A stretch of DNA of 12,503 bases from Cyclobacteriaceae bacterium (GCA_029882675.1 JAOUKJ010000068.1:1-12503), one strand, 5' to 3'. Positions 1 through 8,122 are shown, numbered from the stretch's first letter. Notes: generated by a model not told the origin, from the letters alone. Made by a program: numbers and translations.

Positions 1-23
1 TGGAAATGAGTGTAAGGCCTTCG

Positions 24-97
24 TGAACCTGGAGGGATTCGAACCCCCAACCTCCTGATCCGTAGTCAGGTGCACTATCCAGTTATGCTACAGGTCC
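24..97 (-). tRNA. tRNA-Arg (anticodon ACG)
   Basis: The reverse complement folds as a full cloverleaf. The acceptor stem is GGACCTG paired with CAGGTTC (7 bp, one G-U). The anticodon stem CCTGA/TCAGG encloses the loop CTACGGA, giving anticodon ACG. The T arm has loop TTCGAAT on a GGGGG/CCCTC stem. The discriminator base is A. The 3' CCA is not encoded (the next bases are CGA), so it must be added after transcription. ACG is the usual bacterial tRNA-Arg that reads CGN codons after A34 is deaminated to inosine by TadA (family knowledge). No terminator hairpin is visible in the 23 nt between its 3' end and the window edge. Confidence 0.96.
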
Positions 98-117
98 TTG
101 TCTTTATTTTCGGACTG

Positions 118-150
118 CAAAAGTATGTATTATTCCTTAAAACCGAAAAT
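118..150 (-). promoter_or_regulatory. Bacteroidota-type promoter of the tRNA-Arg gene
   Basis: On the minus strand TACTTTTG (118-125) matches the Bacteroidota -7 element TAnnTTTG exactly. ATTTTCGG lies 17 nt upstream (143-150), in the place of the -33 element, though it is not a perfect TTTG. The predicted start near 112 gives a leader of about 15 nt before the tRNA 5' end at 97, which is a sensible distance. Confidence 0.6.
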
Positions 151-330
151 GCCTGCGCAAAATATCTTGAGTTTTTTTCTAAAACCTAAAACTCCTTTGA
201 ATTAAATTTTAACCGTAAAATGTCTTTTGAACGAACAAATTGCGTATTGACATCCCATTTATTGATTGTTGCATACACTGTAACCTATTTCAATGTTGAA
301 ACAAAATCAATCTGAAGAAAACGCCTTCTA

Positions 331-359
331 TTTGTTTCGCGTATTTTTTCATATATTTC
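331..359 (+). promoter_or_regulatory. Putative promoter of the MASE3 histidine kinase gene
   Basis: TTTG (331-334), a 17-nt spacer and TATATTTC (352-359, 7 of 8 matches to TAnnTTTG) resemble the Bacteroidota -33/-7 promoter. Transcription would start near 365 and leave a leader of about 30 nt before the GTG at 396. The rest of the 98-395 spacer is AT-rich. It contains the divergent tRNA promoter and a TTGACA at 247-252 without a good partner. I see no gene in it. Confidence 0.4.
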
Positions 360-395
360 GCCCTAATATAACCTAAACCAACGCAAAAAACAGGA

Positions 396-2351
396 GTGAA
401 GGACCAAAACAAAGCGGATATCTTTGTTATAATAATAATGGTGGGTATTCTCGTCCCCCTGTCCATTATACATTATGACCTGTTTCATTCCATTGCAGAG
501 GTCTTTGCAACAATCATTCTCATTGGGATTTTCATCATCACCTGGAATACTCGTGATTTTCACCAGAATCAATACCTGATGAACCTGGGAACCGGATTCT
601 TCTTCATAGGTCTACTCAACCTTATCCACGGCCTGAATTACAATAACCTGATCATCCATGGGCCCTTTATAGAACAATGGACTGGCATGCAGTATTTCCT
701 TGCACTTGTTATCTTCATTCCACTGCTTCCCATAATGAGCGTAAAAAGAAATGTCGCTTACCTTATTTCGATATATGCTTCAGCGACAATACTTTTATTA
801 ATGAGTATATATTACTGGGGCATCTTTCCGAAAGCATACGATTACGAGTTGAAGCAACTTTTGCCTTTCAAGGTGTACAGTGAGTTTGTCATTATCGCCC
901 TCCTACTTCTTTCTCTGTTTTTATTATACCGGCGTCGCGAACAATTTAATGCAACTATCTTTAAATATATTTTCTTTGGCACCCTGCTTTTGGCCTTTTC
1001 TGAATTTTGTTTCACGCAATACGGAGACACTACCGAATTCTTTAATGCCCTGGGCCACCTTTTACGCGTAGTGACTTTTTACTTGTTTTATAAGGCCTTT
1101 ATTCAAACTTGTTTGCGTGAGCCGATGAGCCTGATTTTTCGCAATATTTCTGATACACAACTCCTTTTAAAGGACTCTATGAAAAATCTGGAGCAAAAAA
1201 TAATAGAAAGGACTTCAAAGATACAGGAAACCAACAAAGTGCTCCAACAAAAGGTAGAGGAGCATAAACTGGCCGAGAACAAATTCTTCAACCTGTTTGA
1301 ATCCTCTCCGCAACCCATCATCATTGTAGACAGTACCGGAACCATCACCCTTTCCAACAGGGCATCCAACGTGGTTTTTGGTTATGAGGAGAAAGATTTG
1401 ATCGGCCAATCGATAAATATTCTTTTGCCCGATCACTTAAAAGGCTCCCATAGTGTACAATTGAGTGAATATATGAAATCCCCCCGAATAAGAACCATGG
1501 GCGCCGGAATGGAGCTTGTTGCACAGCGGCGAAACGGAGCTCTTTTTCCTGTAGAAGTAAGCCTGAGTCCCTGGCAGGAGGGCTCTAACCTCTATGTTAC
1601 CGCGGTGGTGAATGATATCACTGAAAGAAAATTGGGAGAAGATATCTTGAGGCGAAAAAATATAGATCTGGAGAAAAAAAATAAAGAACTGGACGATTTC
1701 ATATATAATATCTCACACGAAATAAAGGCACCTGTATCTACCATGATGGGGCTTACCGAAGTATACCGCTACGAATTGAAGGATGATGCAGCGCTTGATT
1801 TTATAGAACACATGGATAGGGCCATAAAGCGTCTTAATGATTACATTCACAATATTATTACTTTTGCGGATACCGCAAAACCTACCCTGTTTCCCGATCA
1901 GATTGATTTTAAAAATATAGTCGAAAATATGTTCGATTTCTGTCGCAAGAGAGAAGCTTTTCAAAAGCCGATAAAGACAATGCTTGTGGTAAAAGGAGAT
2001 ACCCCATTCAAAACGGATAAAGGGCGGCTGAAAATAATTCTGGAACACCTTATAACGAATGCCTTCCAGTACCACTCTCCCGAAAGAAAGGAGAGTTATG
2101 TTAAGGTTTGCATTGATAAAACGACACCACATATAAAAGTAACTGTTGAAGACAACGGCATGGGAATCGACGACCGCTTTCTCGACAAAATATTCAATAT
2201 GTATTTCAGAGGCAACTACACCAGCAAAGGATCAGGCCTGGGGCTTTATATCGCAAAAGAAGCTATCGAAAAACTGGGGGGCAAAATCACCGTGAACTCT
2301 ACAATATATGAAGGCACCTCCTTTCACTTTGAAATACCAAACCTGGAATAA
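396..2351 (+). CDS. MASE3-PAS membrane sensor histidine kinase
   Basis: This is a membrane-bound sensor kinase that should autophosphorylate and pass phosphate to a response regulator not identifiable here. Residues 9-236 are very hydrophobic, with about 7-8 membrane spans. They carry signatures of the MASE3 sensor domain, including LFHSIAEVF at 29-37 followed by IFIITWNTR. A charged coiled-coil linker (about 250-293) leads to a PAS domain (about 295-412, ending NDITERK). The HisKA H-box is SHEIKAP with His441. The ATPase domain has an N-box with Asn555, G1 DNGMGID from 586 and G2 GSGLGL at 612-617. There is no receiver domain. The GTG start at 396 is chosen because an in-frame TAA lies at 369-371 and the next Met (15) would cut into the first membrane helix. 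AGGAG abuts the GTG too closely for a normal Shine-Dalgarno. The gene is solitary and converges on the ACP gene. Kinase identity is certain; the signal is unknown. Confidence 0.93.
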   Translation: MKDQNKADIFVIIIMVGILVPLSIIHYDLFHSIAEVFATIILIGIFIITWNTRDFHQNQYLMNLGTGFFFIGLLNLIHGLNYNNLIIHGPFIEQWTGMQYFLALVIFIPLLPIMSVKRNVAYLISIYASATILLLMSIYYWGIFPKAYDYELKQLLPFKVYSEFVIIALLLLSLFLLYRRREQFNATIFKYIFFGTLLLAFSEFCFTQYGDTTEFFNALGHLLRVVTFYLFYKAFIQTCLREPMSLIFRNISDTQLLLKDSMKNLEQKIIERTSKIQETNKVLQQKVEEHKLAENKFFNLFESSPQPIIIVDSTGTITLSNRASNVVFGYEEKDLIGQSINILLPDHLKGSHSVQLSEYMKSPRIRTMGAGMELVAQRRNGALFPVEVSLSPWQEGSNLYVTAVVNDITERKLGEDILRRKNIDLEKKNKELDDFIYNISHEIKAPVSTMMGLTEVYRYELKDDAALDFIEHMDRAIKRLNDYIHNIITFADTAKPTLFPDQIDFKNIVENMFDFCRKREAFQKPIKTMLVVKGDTPFKTDKGRLKIILEHLITNAFQYHSPERKESYVKVCIDKTTPHIKVTVEDNGMGIDDRFLDKIFNMYFRGNYTSKGSGLGLYIAKEAIEKLGGKITVNSTIYEGTSFHFEIPNLE

Positions 2352-2376
2352 AGTCACAACTCATCTTTGGCATGGC

Positions 2377-2613
2377 TTATTGCCCTAATTTCTCTTCAAT
2401 ATAACTTACCGTATCTGCTATCGTTTTTAACTTCTCAGCATCACGGTCTGATATTTTTATATTGAAGGTCTTCTCAAATTCCATCACTAATTCGGCATAA
2501 TCAAGGGAATCAATACCCAGGTCTTTAATGAAATTTGCATCGGGGGTAATTTGCGACCGGGCAATTCCCATTTTATCAATTAATATTTCACCCACCTTTT
2601 CGTTGACATCCAT
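2377..2613 (-). CDS. acpP: Acyl carrier protein
   Basis: This 78-residue acidic protein has typical type II ACP length. It carries the phosphopantetheine attachment motif GIDSLDYAEL, with Ser36 as the expected 4'-phosphopantetheine site. The helices around it are typical (DANFIKDLGIDSLD, then VMEFEKTFNIKISD). It would tether acyl chains in the cytosol for fatty-acid or related synthesis. The neighbours are unusual: main FAS acpP genes commonly sit beside fabF or other fab genes, but here a kinase gene converges from one side and a two-component operon lies 70 nt upstream on the same strand. It may therefore be a second, dedicated ACP, and the symbol is by similarity only. The 70-nt upstream gap holds TACTTTG, one base short of the -7 consensus, so its own promoter is possible but unproven. 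Confidence 0.9.
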   Translation of the reverse strand: MDVNEKVGEILIDKMGIARSQITPDANFIKDLGIDSLDYAELVMEFEKTFNIKISDRDAEKLKTIADTVSYIEEKLGQ

Positions 2614-2683
2614 GATACTGTAAATATATCTGCTATAAGCGAAAAATATGGTATTTTATTCAAAGTATTTCCGGAATTAAATG

Positions 2684-4033
2684 TCAGAATTTTAGTAAAA
2701 ACTCCGTCCCCTCTTCGGGTTTTGATTTTACACCAAGTATTCCCTGATGTTGCCGCATGATTTGTCGTGATAAACTAAGTCCGATACCCGATCCACTCTT
2801 TTTAGTGGTAAAAAAAGGTATGAATATTTTTTCCAAAGCTTCCTCATCAATACCACTTCCATTGTCTCTCACAGAAATTACAGGCCTTCCTTTTTCACCT
2901 GGAAATGCTTTAAGTTCAATAATTTTATTGGTGTGCTCGTCAAAAGCCTGGATGGCATTTTTCACCAGATTAATCAGCACCTGGGTAATCAACTCCTTAT
3001 CTGCATTTATACAGATGGTTTCCGGATCGGTAATCACAGACACCTTCACCCCATGGTCACTGATTTCCTTTTTCATCAAAACAAGAATTTCCTGAAACAA
3101 GGTAGACACTTTTATCAATGACACCTTCGGTTTAGGAATATGTGCCAGGTTTCTGAAATCCTGCACAAACCGGATAAGCCCCTGGCTTCTGCGCTTTATG
3201 GTCTGTACGGCCATCTGTATATCTTCTACCTCACCAGCCGGAACAAGCACATTTTCCTTATTTGTGAAGTCGTGTCGTGATATATCCTCATCAATTGTGG
3301 CTGCCAGTGAAGTGATGGGCGTAATGGAATTCATGATTTCATGTGTAAGCACCCTAACCAGATTTTGCCAGGCTTCCATTTCCTTTTCCTCAAGTTCACT
3401 TTGAATATTCTGTAGTGAGACCAGTTTAAATTCTTCACCGCGCAAAGTCAATTGTATGGCATATACCGCCAGTTGAATGATCTCCCCACCTATTTCAACC
3501 CTCACCAGATCTCTGCCACCTGTTCGCAATCTGAAAAAACTATCTACCAGCGTCCGGCTCAGTTCCTGTAGCTCTTCAATATTATCCACCTTACGTATAC
3601 GCAACAGGTTTTTGGCTGCAGTATTAATGATTTGCACTTTCCCTGAGGCATTGAAGGTAATCAGGCCAATACCTACATGATGGACTATATTTTTTAAATA
3701 CTGAAATTCATCTTCTTTCTCTTTTTTTGGCTTGTACCCTTTCTTACTCCCTCCTGCTAAATCATGATTAAGTATGGAGTGGTTTTCCTCATCTTCAGGA
3801 TCACCGGTTAAAGCAGAAGATATATCATCAGGTGCCCTTTTATCAGTTAATGGATCAAGGGATGTTTTGATATACCCCACCAATGAAATAACCTGAAACA
3901 ATGCCGCCATGAGAAAAAAAAGCTGGACAACCACAAAGGAACCGGTATAAAACGTATTGGTCAGCAGAAAGAGGGTCAGTGTAAGTAAACCTACCCTTAT
4001 CCAGATATTTTCTTTTATTTTTTCAAAGGTCAT
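2684..4033 (-). CDS. NtrY-like two-TM PAS sensor histidine kinase
   Basis: This is the sensor kinase partner of the response regulator encoded just upstream. The first 11 nt of this gene overlap the end of that gene, so translation is probably coupled. Two adjacent hydrophobic segments (about 13-30 and 33-54) have almost no loop between them, so there is no periplasmic sensor domain. A charged linker (55-108) is followed by a PAS-like domain (about 110-215, starting YLKNIVHHVGIGLITF). The H-box is LTHEIMNSITPI with His231. The ATPase domain has N-box NLVKNAIQAF (354-363), G1 RDNGSGID (from 388) and G2 GSGIGLSL (413-420). This layout resembles the NtrY/AtoS-type kinases paired with sigma54 activators. 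The signal is probably membrane-related or cytosolic (inference). The input cannot be named from sequence. Confidence 0.93.
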   Translation of the reverse strand: MTFEKIKENIWIRVGLLTLTLFLLTNTFYTGSFVVVQLFFLMAALFQVISLVGYIKTSLDPLTDKRAPDDISSALTGDPEDEENHSILNHDLAGGSKKGYKPKKEKEDEFQYLKNIVHHVGIGLITFNASGKVQIINTAAKNLLRIRKVDNIEELQELSRTLVDSFFRLRTGGRDLVRVEIGGEIIQLAVYAIQLTLRGEEFKLVSLQNIQSELEEKEMEAWQNLVRVLTHEIMNSITPITSLAATIDEDISRHDFTNKENVLVPAGEVEDIQMAVQTIKRRSQGLIRFVQDFRNLAHIPKPKVSLIKVSTLFQEILVLMKKEISDHGVKVSVITDPETICINADKELITQVLINLVKNAIQAFDEHTNKIIELKAFPGEKGRPVISVRDNGSGIDEEALEKIFIPFFTTKKSGSGIGLSLSRQIMRQHQGILGVKSKPEEGTEFLLKF

Positions 4034-5402
4034 GCTTTCCTAACCTTCTGTACAGGGATGCACGGGTAAGTCCAAGGTCTTTTGCCGCTTTTGAAATATT
4101 TCCATCATGGATTTTAATCGCCTTTCGGATCACCTTTCTTTCCAGTTCATCGAGGTTTAAAATGCCGCTTTCAACATCAAGACGCTCTTCCCCCTGTTTT
4201 AGAAAAAAGAAGTCATTAGGGCCTAAATGATCACCATCAGTCATGATAACTGCCCTTTCAACAGCATGCTGCAACTCCCGTACATTACCTGGCCAGTGAT
4301 ACATCTGCAATTTTTTCAATCCATCGGCATCAATATGGCTTATATTTTTGCGGTATTTCCGGGCATATACCTTCAGGAAATGTGTTGCGATAAGAAGTAT
4401 ATCCGAAATCCGGTCACGTAACGGGGGTATCCTTATCTCAACGGTATTGATGCGATATAAAAGATCTTGCCGAAAAGCACCCTCCCCTACCATAGCATGT
4501 ATAGACATATTAGTAGCTGATACCAGGCGTATATCGACAGGAGCACCCTTACTGGCGCCTACGCGAAATACTTCACGATTTTGCAACACAGCCATTAACT
4601 TAGATTGCATGGAAAGGCTGAGGTTTCCTATTTCATCCAGAAATAATGTTCCACTATTGGCCATCTCAAAACGTCCTACCCGATCTTCTTTGGCATCGGT
4701 AAAGGCACCTTTCACATGACCAAACAATTCACTTTCAAAAAGTGTCTCAGTGATGGCGCCCATATCTACATTTACAAAAACATTTTCACTTCGCTCAGAG
4801 CGGTTATGGATGGCCCTGGCAATTAATTCCTTACCTGTTCCGTTTTCTCCTAGTATTAAAATATTCGCTTCAGTTTTTGCCACTTTTTCAATGAGCTCAA
4901 AAACCTCTTTCATGGCCTGGCTTTCGCCTATGATGTTTTTAAAAGGCTGATTAATATCTTCTTCCAACTGCTTTTTAGCCTTTTTCAAACGGTCTACTTC
5001 GTTGTACGATTTCTTTAGCTTAATAGCGGTGGATATGGTGGCTAAAAGTTTTTCATTCTGCCATGGTTTCAACACAAAATCTGTTGCCCCCTCTTTCAAG
5101 GCTTTTACCGCCATCTCAACATCGCCAAAGGCTGTGATAAGAATAACAACAGCTGCAGGATCCTTTTCCAGGATTTGGTTCAACCAAAAAAAGCCCTCTT
5201 TCCCACTTGTAATGTCTTTACTGAAATTCATATCCAGCAGAATAACATCATAAGAATCGTTGTTAAGTAAAAAGGGTATCTTTTTTGGGTTTTTCTCAAT
5301 AATTACCTGATGAGCATGCTTTTTAAGCAACAGTTTAGCTGCCAGAAGCACATCTTCGTCATCGTCAATCATTAATATCTTACCTAAACTTTTTTCTTCC
5401 AT
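4023..5402 (-). CDS. NtrC-family sigma54-dependent response regulator (REC-AAA+-Fis)
   Basis: This activator should open sigma54 promoters once phosphorylated by the kinase encoded downstream. The receiver domain (8-128) has acidic residues D13-D15, phosphoacceptor Asp57, Thr90 and Lys112. The stretch after Asp57 is about five residues longer than usual and lacks the common Pro. The AAA+ domain (about 157-385) has Walker A GENGTGKE (185-192), Walker B TLFLDE (252-257) and sigma54-contact loop GAFTDA (232-237) in place of the canonical GAFTGA. A Fis-type helix-turn-helix ends the protein (about 435-456, NISKAAKDLGLTRASLYRRL). It is the first gene of the operon, behind a 267-nt spacer with an inverted repeat that could be its own binding site. 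No target gene is evident in the window. Family assignment is secure; the regulon is unknown. Confidence 0.96.
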   Translation of the reverse strand: MEEKSLGKILMIDDDEDVLLAAKLLLKKHAHQVIIEKNPKKIPFLLNNDSYDVILLDMNFSKDITSGKEGFFWLNQILEKDPAAVVILITAFGDVEMAVKALKEGATDFVLKPWQNEKLLATISTAIKLKKSYNEVDRLKKAKKQLEEDINQPFKNIIGESQAMKEVFELIEKVAKTEANILILGENGTGKELIARAIHNRSERSENVFVNVDMGAITETLFESELFGHVKGAFTDAKEDRVGRFEMANSGTLFLDEIGNLSLSMQSKLMAVLQNREVFRVGASKGAPVDIRLVSATNMSIHAMVGEGAFRQDLLYRINTVEIRIPPLRDRISDILLIATHFLKVYARKYRKNISHIDADGLKKLQMYHWPGNVRELQHAVERAVIMTDGDHLGPNDFFFLKQGEERLDVESGILNLDELERKVIRKAIKIHDGNISKAAKDLGLTRASLYRRLGKHDL

Positions 5403-5480
5403 AGATATTTCTTTCCTTAATGTACGAAAAATGATGCCACAGTTGATTAACAGCCTTTTTTACCTCTTTAACCCATCCAG

Positions 5481-5517
5481 TGTCCGAAAACCAAATAAAA
5501 TTGACCGTTTTCGAACA
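5481..5517. promoter_or_regulatory. Operator-like inverted repeat upstream of the response regulator
   Basis: TGTCCGAAAAC (5481-5491) and GTTTTCGAACA (5507-5517) form an 11-bp inverted repeat with one mismatch and a 15-nt spacer. The right arm is also half of an imperfect dyad, TGACCGTTTTCGAACA (5502-5517). The repeat centre is about 97 nt upstream of the response-regulator start, a suitable distance for an upstream activator site of an NtrC-type protein. Binding by the adjacent regulator is inference. An RNA hairpin is a less likely alternative. Confidence 0.4.
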
Positions 5518-5611
5518 CATTTCCAATATTATTTTAAGAAAATAGCCCTTTTATATTTTCTCGGATAAAATGGCTCACTGTGTTTTAACCCGGAGTCCAT
5601 GTCAATTTTGA

Positions 5612-5636
5612 TAAATTAAAGAAAACACTTAATTTA
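5612..5636. repeat. AT-only inverted repeat downstream of the dehydrogenase
   Basis: TAAATTAA (5612-5619) and TTAATTTA (5629-5636) form a perfect 8-bp inverted repeat with a 9-nt loop, about 34 nt beyond the dehydrogenase stop. All its pairs are A-T and no clear U-run follows on the minus strand. As a terminator of the pgk cluster it would be weak, and it may be chance in AT-rich DNA. Confidence 0.25.
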
Positions 5637-5669
5637 GCCTTATAAATTAGGTGAATTTTCAAGCCTATT

Positions 5670-6701
5670 TTATTTTGAGTTTTTGACCTTGGGGATGCTT
5701 CCTGGTGAAGCATCCTTTTTCATTTCCTTTAGAAAGGATGGTTTATTGACCACGTTTACAGGCGTTCCTGACATAAAGGCCCTGATATTATTGATGACAC
5801 CCTCCAACAGTCTCTGCCGGGCCTCCAGGGCTGCCCAGGCCTGGTGCGGCGTAATAATACATTGGTCAAGCGAGAATAACGGATGTTCGCTTTGGGGGGG
5901 CTCTGTTGTAAAAACATCGAGTGCAGCTCCTGCCAGTGTCTTGCTGGCCAGCGCTTCATACAAGTCATTATGATTGATCAATTGGCCACGTGCCGTATTG
6001 ATGAGCAAGCCCCCCGGCTTCATGAGCGCCAGGCGCCTTTTATTAACGAACTCAGCATTGGAGGCCGTGAGTGGACAATGCAGGGAAATCACATCGCTTG
6101 TTTTAAAAACATCATCAAGATCCAAAAAGGTCACACCATCCATCCGATCTCTTTCGGGATGGGTATGTGAGGCCACGACCTCCATATCAAAAGCGATGGC
6201 CAATGAAGCCACTTTTCTGCCTATCGCCCCCAATCCGATGATACCCATCCTTTTTCCCGCAAGTTCGTGTATAGGCGCCTTCCAGTAGCTCCAATCCTGC
6301 GAAGCATGCCATTCTCCCTCCTTTACACTTTGCGTATAGTAACCGACGCTGTTGGTAAGCTCAAGCAACAGGGAAAAAGTATGTTGGGCCACAGATGGAG
6401 CACCATAACCCGACACATTAGTTACGATAATATCCGCCGAGTTCGCGGCGTCAATATCAACGATATTAAAACCCGTAGCAATGACCCCAATATATTTCAG
6501 TTGTGTAAGTTTACGTATTAATCCTGCGTTGACCACCGTCTTATTGGTCAGGAGAATATCAGCGTTCTTTGCCCGTTCAAATACTTGCTCCGGTGAAGTG
6601 CGGTCATAGATGGTCACCCTGCCCAGCCTTTTCAGCCCCTCCCAACTCAGGTCACCGGGATTGACCGTATATCCATCCAAGACGACAATCTGATACGCCA
6701 T
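5670..6701 (-). CDS. D-2-hydroxyacid dehydrogenase (glycerate dehydrogenase/hydroxypyruvate reductase-like)
   Basis: This is a cytosolic NAD(P)-dependent oxidoreductase that interconverts a 2-oxoacid and its D-2-hydroxyacid. The nucleotide-binding loop is GLGAIG (156-161). The catalytic trio of the family is present: Arg238 (NTARG), Glu267 (TTEPP) and His286 (TPHQAW). The N-terminal catalytic half has ATGFNIVD at 75-82. Overall it most resembles glycerate dehydrogenases that reduce hydroxypyruvate, but substrate cannot be fixed from sequence. At 343 residues it is some 20 longer than typical members because of a Lys/Ser-rich tail after about residue 320. Its ATG lies one nucleotide after the stop of the aminopeptidase gene (TGACATG), so the two are almost certainly co-translated. 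Third gene of the pgk cluster, and apparently the last. Confidence 0.92.
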   Translation of the reverse strand: MAYQIVVLDGYTVNPGDLSWEGLKRLGRVTIYDRTSPEQVFERAKNADILLTNKTVVNAGLIRKLTQLKYIGVIATGFNIVDIDAANSADIIVTNVSGYGAPSVAQHTFSLLLELTNSVGYYTQSVKEGEWHASQDWSYWKAPIHELAGKRMGIIGLGAIGRKVASLAIAFDMEVVASHTHPERDRMDGVTFLDLDDVFKTSDVISLHCPLTASNAEFVNKRRLALMKPGGLLINTARGQLINHNDLYEALASKTLAGAALDVFTTEPPQSEHPLFSLDQCIITPHQAWAALEARQRLLEGVINNIRAFMSGTPVNVVNKPSFLKEMKKDASPGSIPKVKNSK

Positions 6702-6702
6702 G

Positions 6703-8094
6703 TCACTTTTCCTGTTTTAGTCCTTCAATTTCCGCGATTGTTTTAGGCACCGGTTTCCCAAGTAATGTAGCCCCTTCAGCATTAATCAGGTAGTCATCTT
6801 CAATTCTGACACCCCCAAAATCATGATATTTTTTCAGCTGTTCATAGTTTATAAAGGCTGAAAATTTCTGCTCACTTTTCCATTTATTAATGAGATCCGG
6901 AATAAAATAAACACCCGGCTCTACAGTCACGGCAAAGCCGGCTTCCAGTCTTTTTCCCAACCGCAGGGATCTTAAGCCAAAGATGTCAGAACGCTTAAAG
7001 GAAGCATCATAACCTACCAGGTCTTCGCCCAGATTTTCCATATCATGCACATCCAGTCCAATCATATGACCTACGCCGTGCGGCATAAACAATGCCACAG
7101 CCCCTAACCTTGCAGCTTCTTCGGGATCACCCTTCATTAAACCAAGATCGTTCAGGCCAGTGGCTATAGTCTTCAGTGAAAGCATATTCACCTCAGCATA
7201 CGATATACCGGGCCTCAGCATACTGATTGCATGTTCCTGAGCACTCAGAACAATTTGATAAATCTCCTTTTGCCGTTGATCAAACCTGCCACTTACCGGA
7301 ATGGTTCTGGTCATATCACCGGCATACCCCATCCCATTCTCTGCGCCACAATCCACCAGCAACAGATCACCTTCTTTCATTGTATTGCCATGGTAATGGT
7401 TATGCAAGGTCTGTCCATCCACGGTTAATATCACCGGAAAGGAAAGGTTACCCCCTCCACTCATTGCAACACCTGTAATTTTGCCAGTGAGCTCATATTC
7501 AATCATTCCGGGTCTGGCCCCTTTAATGGCTGTTGTGTGCATACGCCCGGTAATGTCGGCAGCCAGGTGCATTTCAGCGATTTCAGGATCTGTCTTGATA
7601 CTCCGCAGCGCAAGGACACCCTGAATAAATTTCAAAGAGATATAATCATCAACCTCTTTGACAGCCACATCCATCCATCCCGACAATACAATATAATGAT
7701 CGGGCCGGTAGGGGGGCAAAAGATGTACCTGCCGGCCTGATTTAATGGCTTTTGATAATTGATTTTTCAAGCTACTCAAGGAACCTGACAATCCAACGCC
7801 CACCTCTTCAGCCAATTCATTCACTGTAGGCATCGGCCCTGTCCAAATGACATCGTCTATTGTCAGGTCATCACCATAAAATATTTCCTCATCATTATCG
7901 ACATCAATAACAGCAGCCAGCCCCGGTTTGCTATGGCCGAAGAAGTAAAGAAAGGTACTGTCCTGCCGAAAATAATATGCATTATCAACATAATTGATAC
8001 TACTTTCATTATTTCCGGGAAAGAGCAACAATCCACTTCCTACACTTTTTTTTAATGCTTCCCTCCGGGAAACATATATTTCTTTGTCAAACAT
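6703..8094 (-). CDS. pepP: Xaa-Pro aminopeptidase (aminopeptidase P, M24B)
   Basis: This dimetal peptidase removes an N-terminal residue preceding proline. The N-terminal AMP_N-like domain (about 1-150) is followed by the pita-bread catalytic domain. All five expected metal ligands are visible: Asp248 (LLVDCG), Asp260 (GDMTRT), His343 (GVGHMIGL), Glu392 (TVEPGVYF) and Glu432 (GVRIEDD). The substrate His motif HNHYHGN is at 231-237. Length (463) is normal for PepP. No signal peptide is seen, so it should be cytosolic. It lies 28 nt downstream of pgk and 1 nt upstream of the dehydrogenase on the same strand, so it should be read from the pgk promoter. The link to the flanking three-carbon enzymes is not obvious. 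Confidence 0.95.
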   Translation of the reverse strand: MFDKEIYVSRREALKKSVGSGLLLFPGNNESSINYVDNAYYFRQDSTFLYFFGHSKPGLAAVIDVDNDEEIFYGDDLTIDDVIWTGPMPTVNELAEEVGVGLSGSLSSLKNQLSKAIKSGRQVHLLPPYRPDHYIVLSGWMDVAVKEVDDYISLKFIQGVLALRSIKTDPEIAEMHLAADITGRMHTTAIKGARPGMIEYELTGKITGVAMSGGGNLSFPVILTVDGQTLHNHYHGNTMKEGDLLLVDCGAENGMGYAGDMTRTIPVSGRFDQRQKEIYQIVLSAQEHAISMLRPGISYAEVNMLSLKTIATGLNDLGLMKGDPEEAARLGAVALFMPHGVGHMIGLDVHDMENLGEDLVGYDASFKRSDIFGLRSLRLGKRLEAGFAVTVEPGVYFIPDLINKWKSEQKFSAFINYEQLKKYHDFGGVRIEDDYLINAEGATLLGKPVPKTIAEIEGLKQEK

Positions 8095-8122
8095 AGGCTG
8101 CTGTTTTAATTATATTAAAAAA

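Noticed and set aside
247..279. TTGACA with a loose TACACT in the 98-395 spacer as a sigma70-like promoter
   Set aside because: The spacing to TACACT is 21 nt and Bacteroidota do not normally use this consensus. The TTTG/TATATTTC pair nearer the kinase start fits better.
1713..2132. 139-codon open frame antisense to the MASE3 kinase, and many similar antisense frames in other genes
   Set aside because: Each lies entirely opposite a conserved, well-recognised domain and shows no motif of its own.
2368..2383. sigma54-like TGGCAT...TTGC on the plus strand at the end of the ACP gene
   Set aside because: The GG and GC are separated by 11 nt instead of 10, it overlaps the ACP coding end, and no plus-strand gene follows.
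5425..5439. sigma54-like -24 element (TGGCAT) on the minus strand just upstream of the response-regulator start
   Set aside because: The -12 position reads CG instead of GC and the -14/-13 bases fit poorly. Tempting given the upstream inverted repeat, but too degenerate to call.
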